From Candidatus Symbiothrix dinenymphae (GTDB lineage Bacteria; Bacteroidota; Bacteroidia; Bacteroidales; Azobacteroidaceae): 40,506 nt of DNA. The DNA lies in NCBI GenBank assembly GCA_001417715.1, contig BBRT01000183.1, forward strand, positions 1 through 40,506. The letters run 5' to 3'. Under the pieces are notes generated by a model. The model made no database searches. It had not been told where the DNA came from and saw only the letters and a program-made list of their open reading frames with translations. The translations under genes were made by a program, and so were the position numbers. Positions 25,716 to 33,196 of the stretch are shown one piece after another (positions within the stretch are counted from its first letter, which is position 1; the number at the start of each line of letters is the position of its first letter).

Positions 25716-26270
25716 ATGAAACAAGCAAGCGACCTATTTTACATACAGCGAATAAAAGCAGGTGATACTCAGGCTTTTACGCCCATTGTATGCAAATATC
25801 AGAGCATGGTTTTGACGGTCGTGATGAAGATAGTAGGCAACCGCGAGGATGCGGAAGATATTGCACAAGAGGTGTTTATCAAAGTTTTCAAATCATTGGA
25901 GCAGTTCAGGGAAGAGGCGGAATTTTCCACGTGGCTGTATCGCATTGCCTACAACACAACCCTCTCCGAATTGCGAAAAAGGAAGTTCTATTTCGCTTCC
26001 ATAGAGGACAATACGGCGATAGAGGCGAGCGATGAAGAGATTGAAGAGGGCGACAGAGAGGCACAATTGCGGCATTTAGACACCGCGTTGAAGCAACTGT
26101 CGCCGGAAGAAGCATTTTTGATTACCCTACACTATTTGGACAAGCAGTCGGTGGAGGCAATCAGCAAAATAAGCGATTTGTCGGTGTCGAATGTCAAAGT
26201 CAAATTGCACCGCATACGCAAAAAATTAGGAATAGAAATAAATAAATTACAGAGAAATGAAAATGGATAA
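25716..26270 (+). CDS. ECF sigma factor (RpoE-like)
   Basis: The 184-residue product is an ECF sigma factor. Region 2 spans about 20-90 (FTPIVCKYQSMVLTVVMKIVGNREDAEDIAQEVFIKVFKSL, then FSTWLYRIAYNTTLSELRKRK). An acidic linker follows (EASDEEIEEGDRE), and region 4 lies at about 125-175 (LSPEEAFLITLHYLDKQSVEAISKISDLSVSNVKVKLHRIRKKL). It overlaps the next gene by 14 nt, so the two are coupled. It is a different type from the sigma factor at 5216. Confidence 0.94.
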   Translation: MKQASDLFYIQRIKAGDTQAFTPIVCKYQSMVLTVVMKIVGNREDAEDIAQEVFIKVFKSLEQFREEAEFSTWLYRIAYNTTLSELRKRKFYFASIEDNTAIEASDEEIEEGDREAQLRHLDTALKQLSPEEAFLITLHYLDKQSVEAISKISDLSVSNVKVKLHRIRKKLGIEINKLQRNENG

Positions 26271-26589
26271 GTTATTGGAAGAGATGAGTTTAGAGCAACC
26301 ATCAACAAGTTTTGCGGACAATCTTATGCATCAAATAGAGCGTGAGGTGGTGCGACAAAAACGGCACAGTCAATGGCTCTCCGTAGCCTCGTTAGCAGCC
26401 GGAGTAACAGGCATTTGCGCAATTCCGGCAAGTGTCTATTACATAGGCGCACAGTTTTTTCCCGACCTCAACTTCAATATAGCGTTCCCAAAAATAGAAT
26501 TTTCGATTAACCCCATGATAGCAATGGCAGGGCTGTCTGTGCTGATATTGCTGCTGGGGGATATGTTGTTGCGGAAAAAATTTTGCTAA
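26257..26589 (+). CDS. Small membrane protein, probable anti-sigma partner
   Basis: The 110-residue product has an N-terminal soluble helix (MDKLLEEMSLEQPSTSFADNLMHQIEREVVRQK) and two membrane segments (VASLAAGVTGICAIPASVYYIG and MIAMAGLSVLILLLGDMLL). The 14-nt overlap with the sigma gene and its topology suggest that it controls that sigma factor. The stop codon lies at the outer edge of the inverted-repeat element that begins at 26585, so the last residue or residues may be element-derived. Confidence 0.7.
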   Translation: MKMDKLLEEMSLEQPSTSFADNLMHQIEREVVRQKRHSQWLSVASLAAGVTGICAIPASVYYIGAQFFPDLNFNIAFPKIEFSINPMIAMAGLSVLILLLGDMLLRKKFC

Positions 26590-26805
26590 TTTTTTTTTCA
26601 GGTGCTATTTTTTGCAAACGGTGTTTTTTCCCGTAGGGATGCAACATCATCCGCAATCGGTTGCATCCCTACGGGATGCAGGGTGGAGGTGAGGATTGGC
26701 TTTTCTACCGAGCTATAATCCCTACGGGATAAAAGTCCATGTATATTTGTCCCTGCGGTACAAGGTACCGTTTGCGAAATAATAGCACCTGAAAAAAAAA
26801 TTAGC
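26585..26805. mobile_element. 221-bp element with 38-39-bp terminal inverted repeats
   Basis: The ends (26585-26622 and 26767-26805) are complementary over 38-39 bp with few mismatches, beginning GCTAATTTTTTTTTCAGGTG. Inside is a perfect 17-bp inverted repeat (26629-26645 and 26660-26676, TCCCGTAGGGATGCAAC) and another CCCTACGGGAT at 26730-26740. No reading frame is supported. It looks like a MITE or large palindromic repeat inserted between the anti-sigma-like gene and folE. Confidence 0.8.
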
Positions 26806-26844
26806 CTTTTTAGCTATCATTTTAGATTTGCATTGATAAATAAT

Positions 26845-27402
26845 TCACCTCTTAATCAGCGCAATAAACTCCTCCCGCGTCTTCGCAGCCTCAAACGCCC
26901 CTGTAAAATCGGATGTAGTGGTGATGGAATTTTGCTTTTCCACGCCTCGCATTTGCATACAGAGGTGTTGCGCTTCTATTACTACCATTACGCCTAATGG
27001 GTTGAGTGTCTGCTGGATGCAATCTTTGATTTGTGTAGTCATCCGTTCTTGCACTTGCAAGCGGCGGGCAAAAACTTCCACTATGCGCGGGATTTTGCTC
27101 AGCCCCGTGATGGTGTGATTGGGGATGTAGGCTACATGCACTTTCCCAAAAAACGGCAACAGATGGTGCTCACACATCGAATAAAAATCAATGTCTTTCA
27201 CGATGACCATTTGCTTGTAATCCTCCATGAAAATGGCGGATGACAGGATTTCGTCCGGATTTTGCTGATAGCCTTGGGTCAAAAACAGCATCGACTTTGC
27301 CACGCGCTTTGGTGTTTTCAGCAAACCTTCGCGCGTGGGGTCTTCGCCCAGCAGTTTCAATATCTCCGAATAATGGAATGCTAATGCATCAATTTTATCC
27401 AT
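26845..27402 (-). CDS. folE: GTP cyclohydrolase I
   Basis: FolE turns GTP into dihydroneopterin triphosphate, the first step of folate (or other pterin) synthesis. The 185-residue protein has [18 protein letters not shown], the zinc ligands in [20 protein letters not shown] and [11 protein letters not shown], and FTGAFE at the end. The frame runs further upstream to 27540, but residues there are encoded by the inverted-repeat element ([16 protein letters not shown]); [15 protein letters not shown] at 27402 is the true start. It is the last gene of the DUF1599-tpiA operon. Confidence 0.95.
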   Translation of the reverse strand: MDKIDALAFHYSEILKLLGEDPTREGLLKTPKRVAKSMLFLTQGYQQNPDEILSSAIFMEDYKQMVIVKDIDFYSMCEHHLLPFFGKVHVAYIPNHTITGLSKIPRIVEVFARRLQVQERMTTQIKDCIQQTLNPLGVMVVIEAQHLCMQMRGVEKQNSITTTSDFTGAFEAAKTREEFIALIKR

Positions 27403-27420
27403 ATTTTTGTCAAAAAGTCC

Positions 27421-27518
27421 GTCATTGCGGGCTTGACCCGCAATCCCTTGTTCTACATCGCTCTGTAGCCCAACATTCGTATCCTTTTCAGGGGATTGCG
27501 GGTCAAGCCCGCAATGAC
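27421..27518. mobile_element. MITE-like inverted-repeat element, copy 2
   Basis: 27-28-bp terminal inverted repeats (27421-27447 and 27491-27518; outer ends GTCATTGCGGGCTTGACC) flank a 43-bp interior similar to that of copy 1. It fills most of the SPOR-folE gap, 9 nt after the SPOR stop codon and 18 nt before the folE start. It could form a 28-bp stem in the operon mRNA. Confidence 0.85.
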
Positions 27519-27526
27519 AATTATTA

Positions 27527-28060
27527 TTATTTTTGCACACGATATTTGATTTTTGCCGGCACTATAAATGCCTCACGTCCAAACCTAAATGCTTTGGCTA
27601 ACTTCTCTTTAAACTCTTCAGCCTCGTCATACGTCAAGAAATCGCCCACCGTCACCTTGAAATTGGGGGCATTGTAGTTCAGGTAGGTGGCGATGCCCGG
27701 AAATTGTTGCTTGACACTTCTTTGCCGATTTTGCGCCTCCGAGCGAGCCGTCTGTGAGTTTTTGCCCAGAAAAACCAGCACTCGATAGCCCGAAACCTCC
27801 ACATTTCCGTTAGCATCCGCAACAACAGACTCATCGCCACCAAAAATCGAATTAGCATTCGCATTAGTATCAAAAGTAGTGGCAGGAGTAGCCTTCGCGT
27901 GACCCACCAACGCATTGATAGCCGGAGCCGCCTCAATACGAATCCGCCCGTCAGAAGCAGGAGAAGAAACAGTATCTTGCAAATACTCAATAATGGTGGT
28001 CTGAGCCTGTCCGGAGGCGCAAACCATCAACAAAAATAGTGCGAAAAAAGACTTCTTCAT
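27527..28060 (-). CDS. Exported SPOR-domain protein
   Basis: The 177-residue product has a signal peptide ([20 protein letters not shown]) and a C-terminal SPOR domain from about 95 ([20 protein letters not shown] ... [20 protein letters not shown]), which binds denuded septal peptidoglycan. ATG 28081 lies upstream in frame, but 28060 starts exactly at the signal peptide. The gene lies between tpiA and folE, an order conserved in Bacteroides. Confidence 0.9.
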   Translation of the reverse strand: MKKSFFALFLLMVCASGQAQTTIIEYLQDTVSSPASDGRIRIEAAPAINALVGHAKATPATTFDTNANANSIFGGDESVVADANGNVEVSGYRVLVFLGKNSQTARSEAQNRQRSVKQQFPGIATYLNYNAPNFKVTVGDFLTYDEAEEFKEKLAKAFRFGREAFIVPAKIKYRVQK

Positions 28061-28090
28061 AACACCTTGTTTTTTTGTCAATGACAGCGT

Positions 28091-28846
28091 TTAAAAAGCT
28101 TCCACAATCGGCATGAACGTGTCCAATTTCAGCGCGGCACCGCCAATCAAACCGCCGTCCACATCGGGATTGGCGAACAATTCCTTGGCATTTCCGGCAT
28201 TGCAACTGCCTCCGTAGAGGATTGAGGTGTTGTCGGCTACGGTTTGACCGTATTTTGCTGCCACTGTTTGGCGGATGTGGGCGTGAATTTCCTGTGCCTG
28301 TGCCGAAGTTGCCGTTTTGCCGGTACCGATTGCCCAGACGGGTTCGTACGCCAACACAATTTTGCCAAAATCGTCTGCGGAGAGGTCAAACAACGCCTCT
28401 TCGATTTGCGTTTTCACCACCGCGTTTTGTTTGCCTGCTTCGCGCTCTGCCAACACTTCGCCGATGCAGAAAATGGGGGTCAGCTTGTTTGCCAACGCCA
28501 ATTTCACTTTTTCGCTCAACGTGACACTTGTTTCGCCATAGTAGGCGCGGCGTTCGGAGTGCCCCAAAATCACATACTGTGCGCCCGTAGAAGCCAGCAT
28601 TTCGGCAGACACTTCGCCTGTGTAGGCACCTGAAACCTTGTCGGCACAGTTTTGTGCACCCAATTTCACTTTGTTTTTGTCAATCAAGCCGTTGACGGAT
28701 GCCAGGTGGATAAATGGCGTACAAACCACCACATCGCATTTCAGCGTTTTGCCAAAAACGGCACTTTGCAGCTCCTTCACCAAATCCAACCCCTCTTGCA
28801 GGTTTTTGTTCATCTTCCAATTCCCTGCTACAATGTTTTTTCTCAT
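28091..28846 (-). CDS. tpiA: Triosephosphate isomerase
   Basis: TpiA interconverts dihydroxyacetone phosphate and glyceraldehyde 3-phosphate in glycolysis. The 251-residue protein has the substrate lysine in NWKMNK, the catalytic histidine in [13 protein letters not shown], the catalytic glutamate in [15 protein letters not shown], and phosphate loops [14 protein letters not shown] and [10 protein letters not shown]. It lies in the operon after the DoxX-like gene with a 14-nt gap. Confidence 0.98.
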   Translation of the reverse strand: MRKNIVAGNWKMNKNLQEGLDLVKELQSAVFGKTLKCDVVVCTPFIHLASVNGLIDKNKVKLGAQNCADKVSGAYTGEVSAEMLASTGAQYVILGHSERRAYYGETSVTLSEKVKLALANKLTPIFCIGEVLAEREAGKQNAVVKTQIEEALFDLSADDFGKIVLAYEPVWAIGTGKTATSAQAQEIHAHIRQTVAAKYGQTVADNTSILYGGSCNAGNAKELFANPDVDGGLIGGAALKLDTFMPIVEAF

Positions 28847-28860
28847 TTTTATTTAATTAT

Positions 28861-30009
28861 TTAATTATTTATTATTTCATTCAATTTATTTTCACTCGGC
28901 AGATTGTTTCGCGACCACTTACCTACAATTGTGGCATCGTGTAGCAACACCAAGCCCGGATTGGAGCGCACAATCGTCCGCAAAGTGGCATCGTCCATCG
29001 TGCAAAATTGGTAAGCCGCATGTGTTAGGCTGCTCCAAGAGGCGATTTGCTCCGGCACAGAAGCCGCCAGCCCCAAGAAATGATGCCCGTTTTTCGCGGC
29101 ATAATCCGCTATTTCATTCAATTTGGCAGCATACGACACACTTGCTTTTTCCACCTTATGGGCAACCATCAAAAATGTATAACCTTTGTAATCAAGCACT
29201 TCCTGCGTAATATCTTCGCCCTGCGCTGTTGTGATGGTGAAATCGTGAACAGGAGCCTCATAGCCTTTTTTCAGCAACGTCACTTCGGTATCCACAAATT
29301 CCCAGCCACTGCCTTCTTTCGGGTAATTTTCCATTGAAAATTTTTGTATTGTGCCGTCTTTGGCATAAATCAAAGTTGTTTCAAATTCATCATCGGGCGC
29401 ACCAGGCGGAATAATGAGCATCTCCTTTATATTGTTGCCAATTTTATAGGGACGAAAATCTATAACCGGCAGATATAAAAGATTATAGATGGCAAAACCG
29501 AAAACTACAACAACCACGCCAATTGCTGTCGCAGTGCGCCGTCTCAGGTCTATGAGCGGTGTCATTCGCTTACTGTATGACCAAAGGAACAGGGCACAAA
29601 TCGACAGGATGATATTTTTGATGAACGTTTGCAGATTTGTTATTATCCAAGCATCGCCGAAACAACCGCAATCTTGGATAGGATTTTCCATCAACAAATA
29701 CATCGACAGCGGTGTCATAAGGCATAACATCATTATCAACATTAGCCATGTGGCTAATTTTCGCCAAATGCCCAACAAAACGATGATGCCCAAGGAACAT
29801 TCTAAAACGGACAGTGAGACGGAAACAGGCAGGCTCACAAAGTCAAAATAGCTCAGTTGCCATGATTCAAGATACTCGTTGATTTTGTAAGCCGTCCCCA
29901 GCGGGTCAACCGCCTTCACAAAGCCCGAAAAGGTAAACGTGATGCCGAGAACCACCCGACACGTTTCCACCGCAATTTTCAACAGCAACATTTTAGTTAT
30001 CTTTTCCAT
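28861..30009 (-). CDS. DoxX-like membrane protein (BT_3928 family)
   Basis: The 382-residue protein has an N-terminal DoxX/MauE-like four-helix membrane part (GITFTFSGFVKAVDPLGTAYKINEY, LECSLGIIVLLGIWRKLATW, DCGCFGDAW with a Cys pair) and a C-terminal periplasmic part from about 220 with a thioredoxin-like flavour (YKGYTFLMVAHKVEKASVSYAAKLNEIADYA). This family sits beside tpiA and DUF1599 in Bacteroidales. A redox or electron-transfer role is plausible but unproven. ATG 30009 overlaps the DUF1599 gene by 17 nt; ATG 29991, just after that stop, is the alternative. Confidence 0.85.
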   Translation of the reverse strand: MEKITKMLLLKIAVETCRVVLGITFTFSGFVKAVDPLGTAYKINEYLESWQLSYFDFVSLPVSVSLSVLECSLGIIVLLGIWRKLATWLMLIMMLCLMTPLSMYLLMENPIQDCGCFGDAWIITNLQTFIKNIILSICALFLWSYSKRMTPLIDLRRRTATAIGVVVVVFGFAIYNLLYLPVIDFRPYKIGNNIKEMLIIPPGAPDDEFETTLIYAKDGTIQKFSMENYPKEGSGWEFVDTEVTLLKKGYEAPVHDFTITTAQGEDITQEVLDYKGYTFLMVAHKVEKASVSYAAKLNEIADYAAKNGHHFLGLAASVPEQIASWSSLTHAAYQFCTMDDATLRTIVRSNPGLVLLHDATIVGKWSRNNLPSENKLNEIINN

Positions 30010-30538
30010 ATTCCAATTTTATTAGTGCAAATAATGCGTAATTAATCATATCCATATAGTTGGCGTCAATGCCTTCTGACGCCTCCGTCTTGCCATCGTG
30101 CGCCTCAATCTCCTTCGTGCGATTGATTTTGGTGAGGATAAAATCGGTATAAGAACTCACCCGCATCCCTCGCCACGCCTCATCATAATCATGATTTTTG
30201 GCGTACATCAACGCCTTAGTCGCCGTTATATGTTTGTCATACAACACAATAGCCTCCTCTTTAGAAATATCAATTTCATCCACAAATCTTAACTCCAACT
30301 GTATCAAACCAATAACACCATAATTGACAATCGCAATAAACTCCTCCTCAACCCCTTCATCCACCTTAGCAACCCCTTTCGTTTCAATATTGCGAATGCG
30401 CTTAGCCTTGATAAACAGTTGGTCAGTAATAGATTGCGGGCGCATAATACGCCACGAAGCACCATAATCCTTGAGTTTTTTCTCAAAAAGATTGCGGCAA
30501 ATGCCAATCACACACTCAAACTGTTCTTTTGTCTTCAT
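29993..30538 (-). CDS. DUF1599 protein
   Basis: The 181-residue protein contains two copies of the DUF1599 unit: LFEKKLKDYGASWRIMRPQSITDQLFIKAKRIR and, about 85 residues later, AKNHDYDEAWRGMRVSSYTDFILTKINRTKEIE. The all-helical fold with charged D-Y and W-R-x-M-R motifs recalls MazG/nucleotide-modification-associated proteins; activity is unknown. The frame is open to 30652, but the TACCTTTG box at 30548-30555 places the start at 30538 (MKTKEQFECVIGIC). It heads the operon with tpiA and folE. Confidence 0.92.
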   Translation of the reverse strand: MKTKEQFECVIGICRNLFEKKLKDYGASWRIMRPQSITDQLFIKAKRIRNIETKGVAKVDEGVEEEFIAIVNYGVIGLIQLELRFVDEIDISKEEAIVLYDKHITATKALMYAKNHDYDEAWRGMRVSSYTDFILTKINRTKEIEAHDGKTEASEGIDANYMDMINYALFALIKLEYGKDN

Positions 30539-30547
30539 AACAGACGA

Positions 30548-30555
30548 CAAAGGTA
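30548..30555 (-). promoter_or_regulatory. Promoter -7 box of the DUF1599-tpiA-folE operon
   Basis: TACCTTTG on the minus strand, 10 nt before ATG 30538. It excludes the longer reading frame. Confidence 0.7.
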
Positions 30556-30629
30556 CGCAATATTTTTGAAATATGAGAAAATTTTGGGCTAATTTCAAAT
30601 CTCGTAAATATTTTTTTTTCAAACCATCC

Positions 30630-30655
30630 TTGTTCAACTTTTTTTTGTACATTTG
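30630..30655 (+). promoter_or_regulatory. Promoter upstream of the 33-bp array
   Basis: TTG (30630-30632) and TACATTTG (30648-30655), 15-nt gap between boxes by this count, slightly short. Transcription should begin near 30662, just before the first repeat, so the array is the ATPase leader. Confidence 0.68.
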
Positions 30656-30677
30656 CAGCCGAAATTAGCAAATTCGG

Positions 30678-31065
30678 AATTAGGTGTAGAAATCATACCT
30701 AATAATCAGGAATTAGGTGTTGAAATCAGACCTAATTTCTAAGAATTAAGTGTTAAAGCCACACATAATTCCGAAGAATTGGGTGTTGAAGCAACACGTA
30801 ATTCCCAAGAATTAGGTGTTGAATAGACACATAATTTCTATGAATTAAGTGTAAAACAACACATAATTACTAGGAATTGGGTGTCAAAGTAACACATGAT
30901 TTTTAAGAATTAGGTGTCAAAGGAACACATGATTTCTAAGAATTAGGTGTCAAAGTAATACATAATTCCAAAGAATTAGGTGTGAAAGTAGCACCTAATT
31001 CCGAAGAATTAGGTGTAAAATCAACACGCAATTTCTAAGAATTTAGTGATAAATGCTCATTATTA
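30678..31065 (+). repeat. Tandem array of a 33-bp hairpin repeat in the leader of ATPase B
   Basis: Units start at 30678, 30711, 30744, 30777, 30810, 30843, 30875, 30908, 30941, 30974 and 31007, with a decayed twelfth at 31040. All are 33 bp except the one of 32 bp at 30843. Each reads AATTAGGTGT, about 7 nt, ACACxTAATT, about 6 nt, and so can form a 9-10-bp hairpin. Units differ more than those of the 23-bp array, and most differences are loop changes or G-U-compatible stem changes. It is not a CRISPR: there are no unique spacers. Confidence 0.93.
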
Positions 31066-31096
31066 GACAGTTACAAACAAATAAAAAGAAACAAAT

Positions 31097-32422
31097 ATGG
31101 GAATTTTTCGCCATGCGACACCCAAGTTAGAGGGTTGGAAAAACTCTGCCAATCGTAAGCCATTGGTCATTTACGGTATGCGGCAGGTTGGTAAAACTTG
31201 GCTGATGCGGGAATTTGGGAAAAACAGTTACAAGCAGGTTGCTTATTTTTACTTTGACAAAAATGAACGGCTGCAAAACATTTTTCAGGGTGACATAAAT
31301 GTTGCCCGAATTATTCAGGAATTGTCTATTGAGGCAGGTATGACAATATCTCCTGACGATACCCTGATTATATTTGACGAAGTTCAGGAATGCCCTGCGG
31401 CATTTTCTGCCTTGAAATCATTTAATGAAACCGCCCCTGAATATCATATTATGGCGGCAGGGAGTTTTTTGGGAGTGATGTCGCTCACCGGCACAGGCGT
31501 TCCGGTTGGTCAGTATGATTCAATCACCATTCACCCGATGACGTTTTTGGAATTTCTTGAGGCGATAGAGCCAAAATATATCGACATCGTCAAAAAACTG
31601 AATTGGAAATCAATCGGCATATTTCATGATGAATTAATATCGCTGCTGCAACAGTACTTTTATGTAGGCGGCATGCCCGAAGCAGTGAAAAAATATGCGG
31701 AAACAAAAAGTTTTGCCGAAGTGCGCAACACCCAAAATCTTTTGCTGGATGCCTATTACGGGGACTTTGCAAGGCATGTTCCCAAAAGCGATATTGTCGA
31801 GGTTCGCAACATTTGGAATAGTGTCCCGTTGCAACTTGGCAAAGAAAACAAACGTTTTTTGTATTCAGAGATGAAAAAAGGTTCAAGGGGGCGTGATTAT
31901 GCCGATGCGCTGCAATGGCTGAAAGACACGCGGCTTATCCATATTATAAACTGTGTGAGCCTTCCGAACATCCCATTGAAGGCATACGAAGAGCCTGATT
32001 TGTTCAAGATATATATGTCCGACATTGGGCTACTGTCGGCTCAGACCGGTTTGGATGCCAAATCCTATCTCGACCCCGAAAATGGCTTATTCAGCCACTA
32101 CAAGGGTATGCTTGCCGAGCAGTTTGTGTTGCAGGAACTGCTTGCAACCAACGACAAAATGCCAATTTATTATTGGGCTAACGGGAAAAGCACAGCCGAA
32201 ATCGAGTTTATCGTCCAATATGACGGCGAAACTATTCCGATAGAAGTCAAGGCTGGAAAAAATTTCAAGTTAAAGAGTTTGGATAAATATCGGGAAACGT
32301 TCCACCCCAATCATTTTGTTAAAACGTCACAGAAAAAATTCAGCAACGAAAAAGGACTTGCTGTGCCATTGTATATGATTGGTTCATTGACGGAAATTAT
32401 TGACCAAAATAGTGAATTATAG
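31097..32422 (+). CDS. AAA ATPase with DUF4143 / PD-(D/E)XK-like C-terminus (copy B)
   Basis: The 441-residue protein has Walker A GMRQVGKT (about 27-34), Walker B TLIIFDEVQECP, sensor AAGSFLGV, the middle HPMTFLEFLEA and YYGDFARHV signatures of DUF4143 ATPases, KIYMSDIGLLSAQTGL, and C-terminal nuclease-like motif AEIEFIVQYDGETIPIEVKAG (about 367-387). The PD-(D/E)XK pattern looks complete. The family's role is unknown. The gene is transcribed through a leader of about 430 nt filled with the 33-bp hairpin repeats. It differs in sequence from the ATPase at 10577, which has the same plan. Confidence 0.9.
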   Translation: MGIFRHATPKLEGWKNSANRKPLVIYGMRQVGKTWLMREFGKNSYKQVAYFYFDKNERLQNIFQGDINVARIIQELSIEAGMTISPDDTLIIFDEVQECPAAFSALKSFNETAPEYHIMAAGSFLGVMSLTGTGVPVGQYDSITIHPMTFLEFLEAIEPKYIDIVKKLNWKSIGIFHDELISLLQQYFYVGGMPEAVKKYAETKSFAEVRNTQNLLLDAYYGDFARHVPKSDIVEVRNIWNSVPLQLGKENKRFLYSEMKKGSRGRDYADALQWLKDTRLIHIINCVSLPNIPLKAYEEPDLFKIYMSDIGLLSAQTGLDAKSYLDPENGLFSHYKGMLAEQFVLQELLATNDKMPIYYWANGKSTAEIEFIVQYDGETIPIEVKAGKNFKLKSLDKYRETFHPNHFVKTSQKKFSNEKGLAVPLYMIGSLTEIIDQNSEL

Positions 32423-32464
32423 TCGTGTTTGGAGGCTATTTAACTTTATTTAACCTCAAAACAC

Positions 32465-32495
32465 TTGTGTATGTTTAAACGATTGTTTAACTTTG
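32465..32495 (+). promoter_or_regulatory. Promoter of the TetR-family gene
   Basis: TTG (32465-32467), 20 nt, TAACTTTG (32488-32495). Confidence 0.7.
32475..32490. promoter_or_regulatory. Operator-like palindrome within the TetR promoter
   Basis: TTAAAC-gatt-GTTTAA lies between the -33 and -7 boxes and overlaps the latter, the usual place for an autoregulatory TetR site. Confidence 0.55.
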
Positions 32496-32518
32496 CACCT
32501 AATTTCAAGAGATATACA

Positions 32519-33145
32519 ATGTACAATTCAGATACTACAGATGTAAAAGAGCGGATTTTGGCCGCAGCTCGCGAGTTATTTATCTCGAATGGGTATAACG
32601 GCGCAAGTGTACGCGACATTGCGGCGGCTTCGGACACGAATATTGCACATATCAATTACTATTTTCAGTCGAAGTATCACCTGTTTGAAATTATTTTTGA
32701 AGAGGCTTTTGATGTGCTTGTGCAGCGTGTTTTTCGGATTTTGCAGTCGGAAATGCCTATTTTTGAGATGGTGGAGGCGTGGATACATTCCTATTACGAG
32801 GTGCTGGCAGAATACCCTCAAATCCCGCTTTTCATCCTCAACGAGATGAATCACAATCCCGAAAGTTTGGTGACGATAATAAAAATGCGTGAGCCGAAAC
32901 AGGTATTGGACAAACTTTCCGCTCGTTTGGAGGAAGAACGAAAAAAAGGAACCATCAGGGAAACGCCCACGGTGGATTTTGGAATAAATGTGTTGTCGTT
33001 GTGCGTGTTTCCGTTCATATTTAACAAATTTGCAGTCAAAGTATCGGGCGTGTCAAGTGCTGAATATAAGGCAATTATCAAGCGGCATGAGAAATATGTG
33101 ATTAGGTTTGTTTTGGATGCATTGAAACCATGTAAACTTCAATAA
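32519..33145 (+). CDS. TetR/AcrR-family regulator
   Basis: The 208-residue protein has the TetR N-terminal DNA-binding domain (KERILAAARELFISNGYNGASVRDIAAASDTNIAHINYYFQSKYHLFEII is spread over residues 9-60) and a helical ligand-binding C-terminus. The promoter box at 32488-32495 excludes the longer frame starting at 32465. The gene lies 51 nt upstream of the acyl-CoA dehydratase activase on the same strand, so it may control that gene; a TTAAAC palindrome in its own promoter suggests autoregulation. Confidence 0.92.
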   Translation: MYNSDTTDVKERILAAARELFISNGYNGASVRDIAAASDTNIAHINYYFQSKYHLFEIIFEEAFDVLVQRVFRILQSEMPIFEMVEAWIHSYYEVLAEYPQIPLFILNEMNHNPESLVTIIKMREPKQVLDKLSARLEEERKKGTIRETPTVDFGINVLSLCVFPFIFNKFAVKVSGVSSAEYKAIIKRHEKYVIRFVLDALKPCKLQ

Positions 33146-33157
33146 AAACAAAAAGAG

Positions 33158-33165
33158 TACCTTCG
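33158..33165 (+). promoter_or_regulatory. Weak promoter -7 box before the activase gene
   Basis: TACCTTCG differs from TAnnTTTG at one base and lies 32 nt before ATG 33197. Read-through from the TetR promoter is also likely. Confidence 0.4.
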
Positions 33166-33196
33166 TGGTAAGATAAATAATTAAAGACAATAAGTT

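Noticed and set aside
27403..27540. N-terminal extension of FolE
   Set aside because: The 46 extra residues are translated repeat ([16 protein letters not shown]); the family start fits 27402.
30678..31065. CRISPR array
   Set aside because: The 33-bp units follow each other directly with no unique spacers, the units drift, and no cas genes are near.
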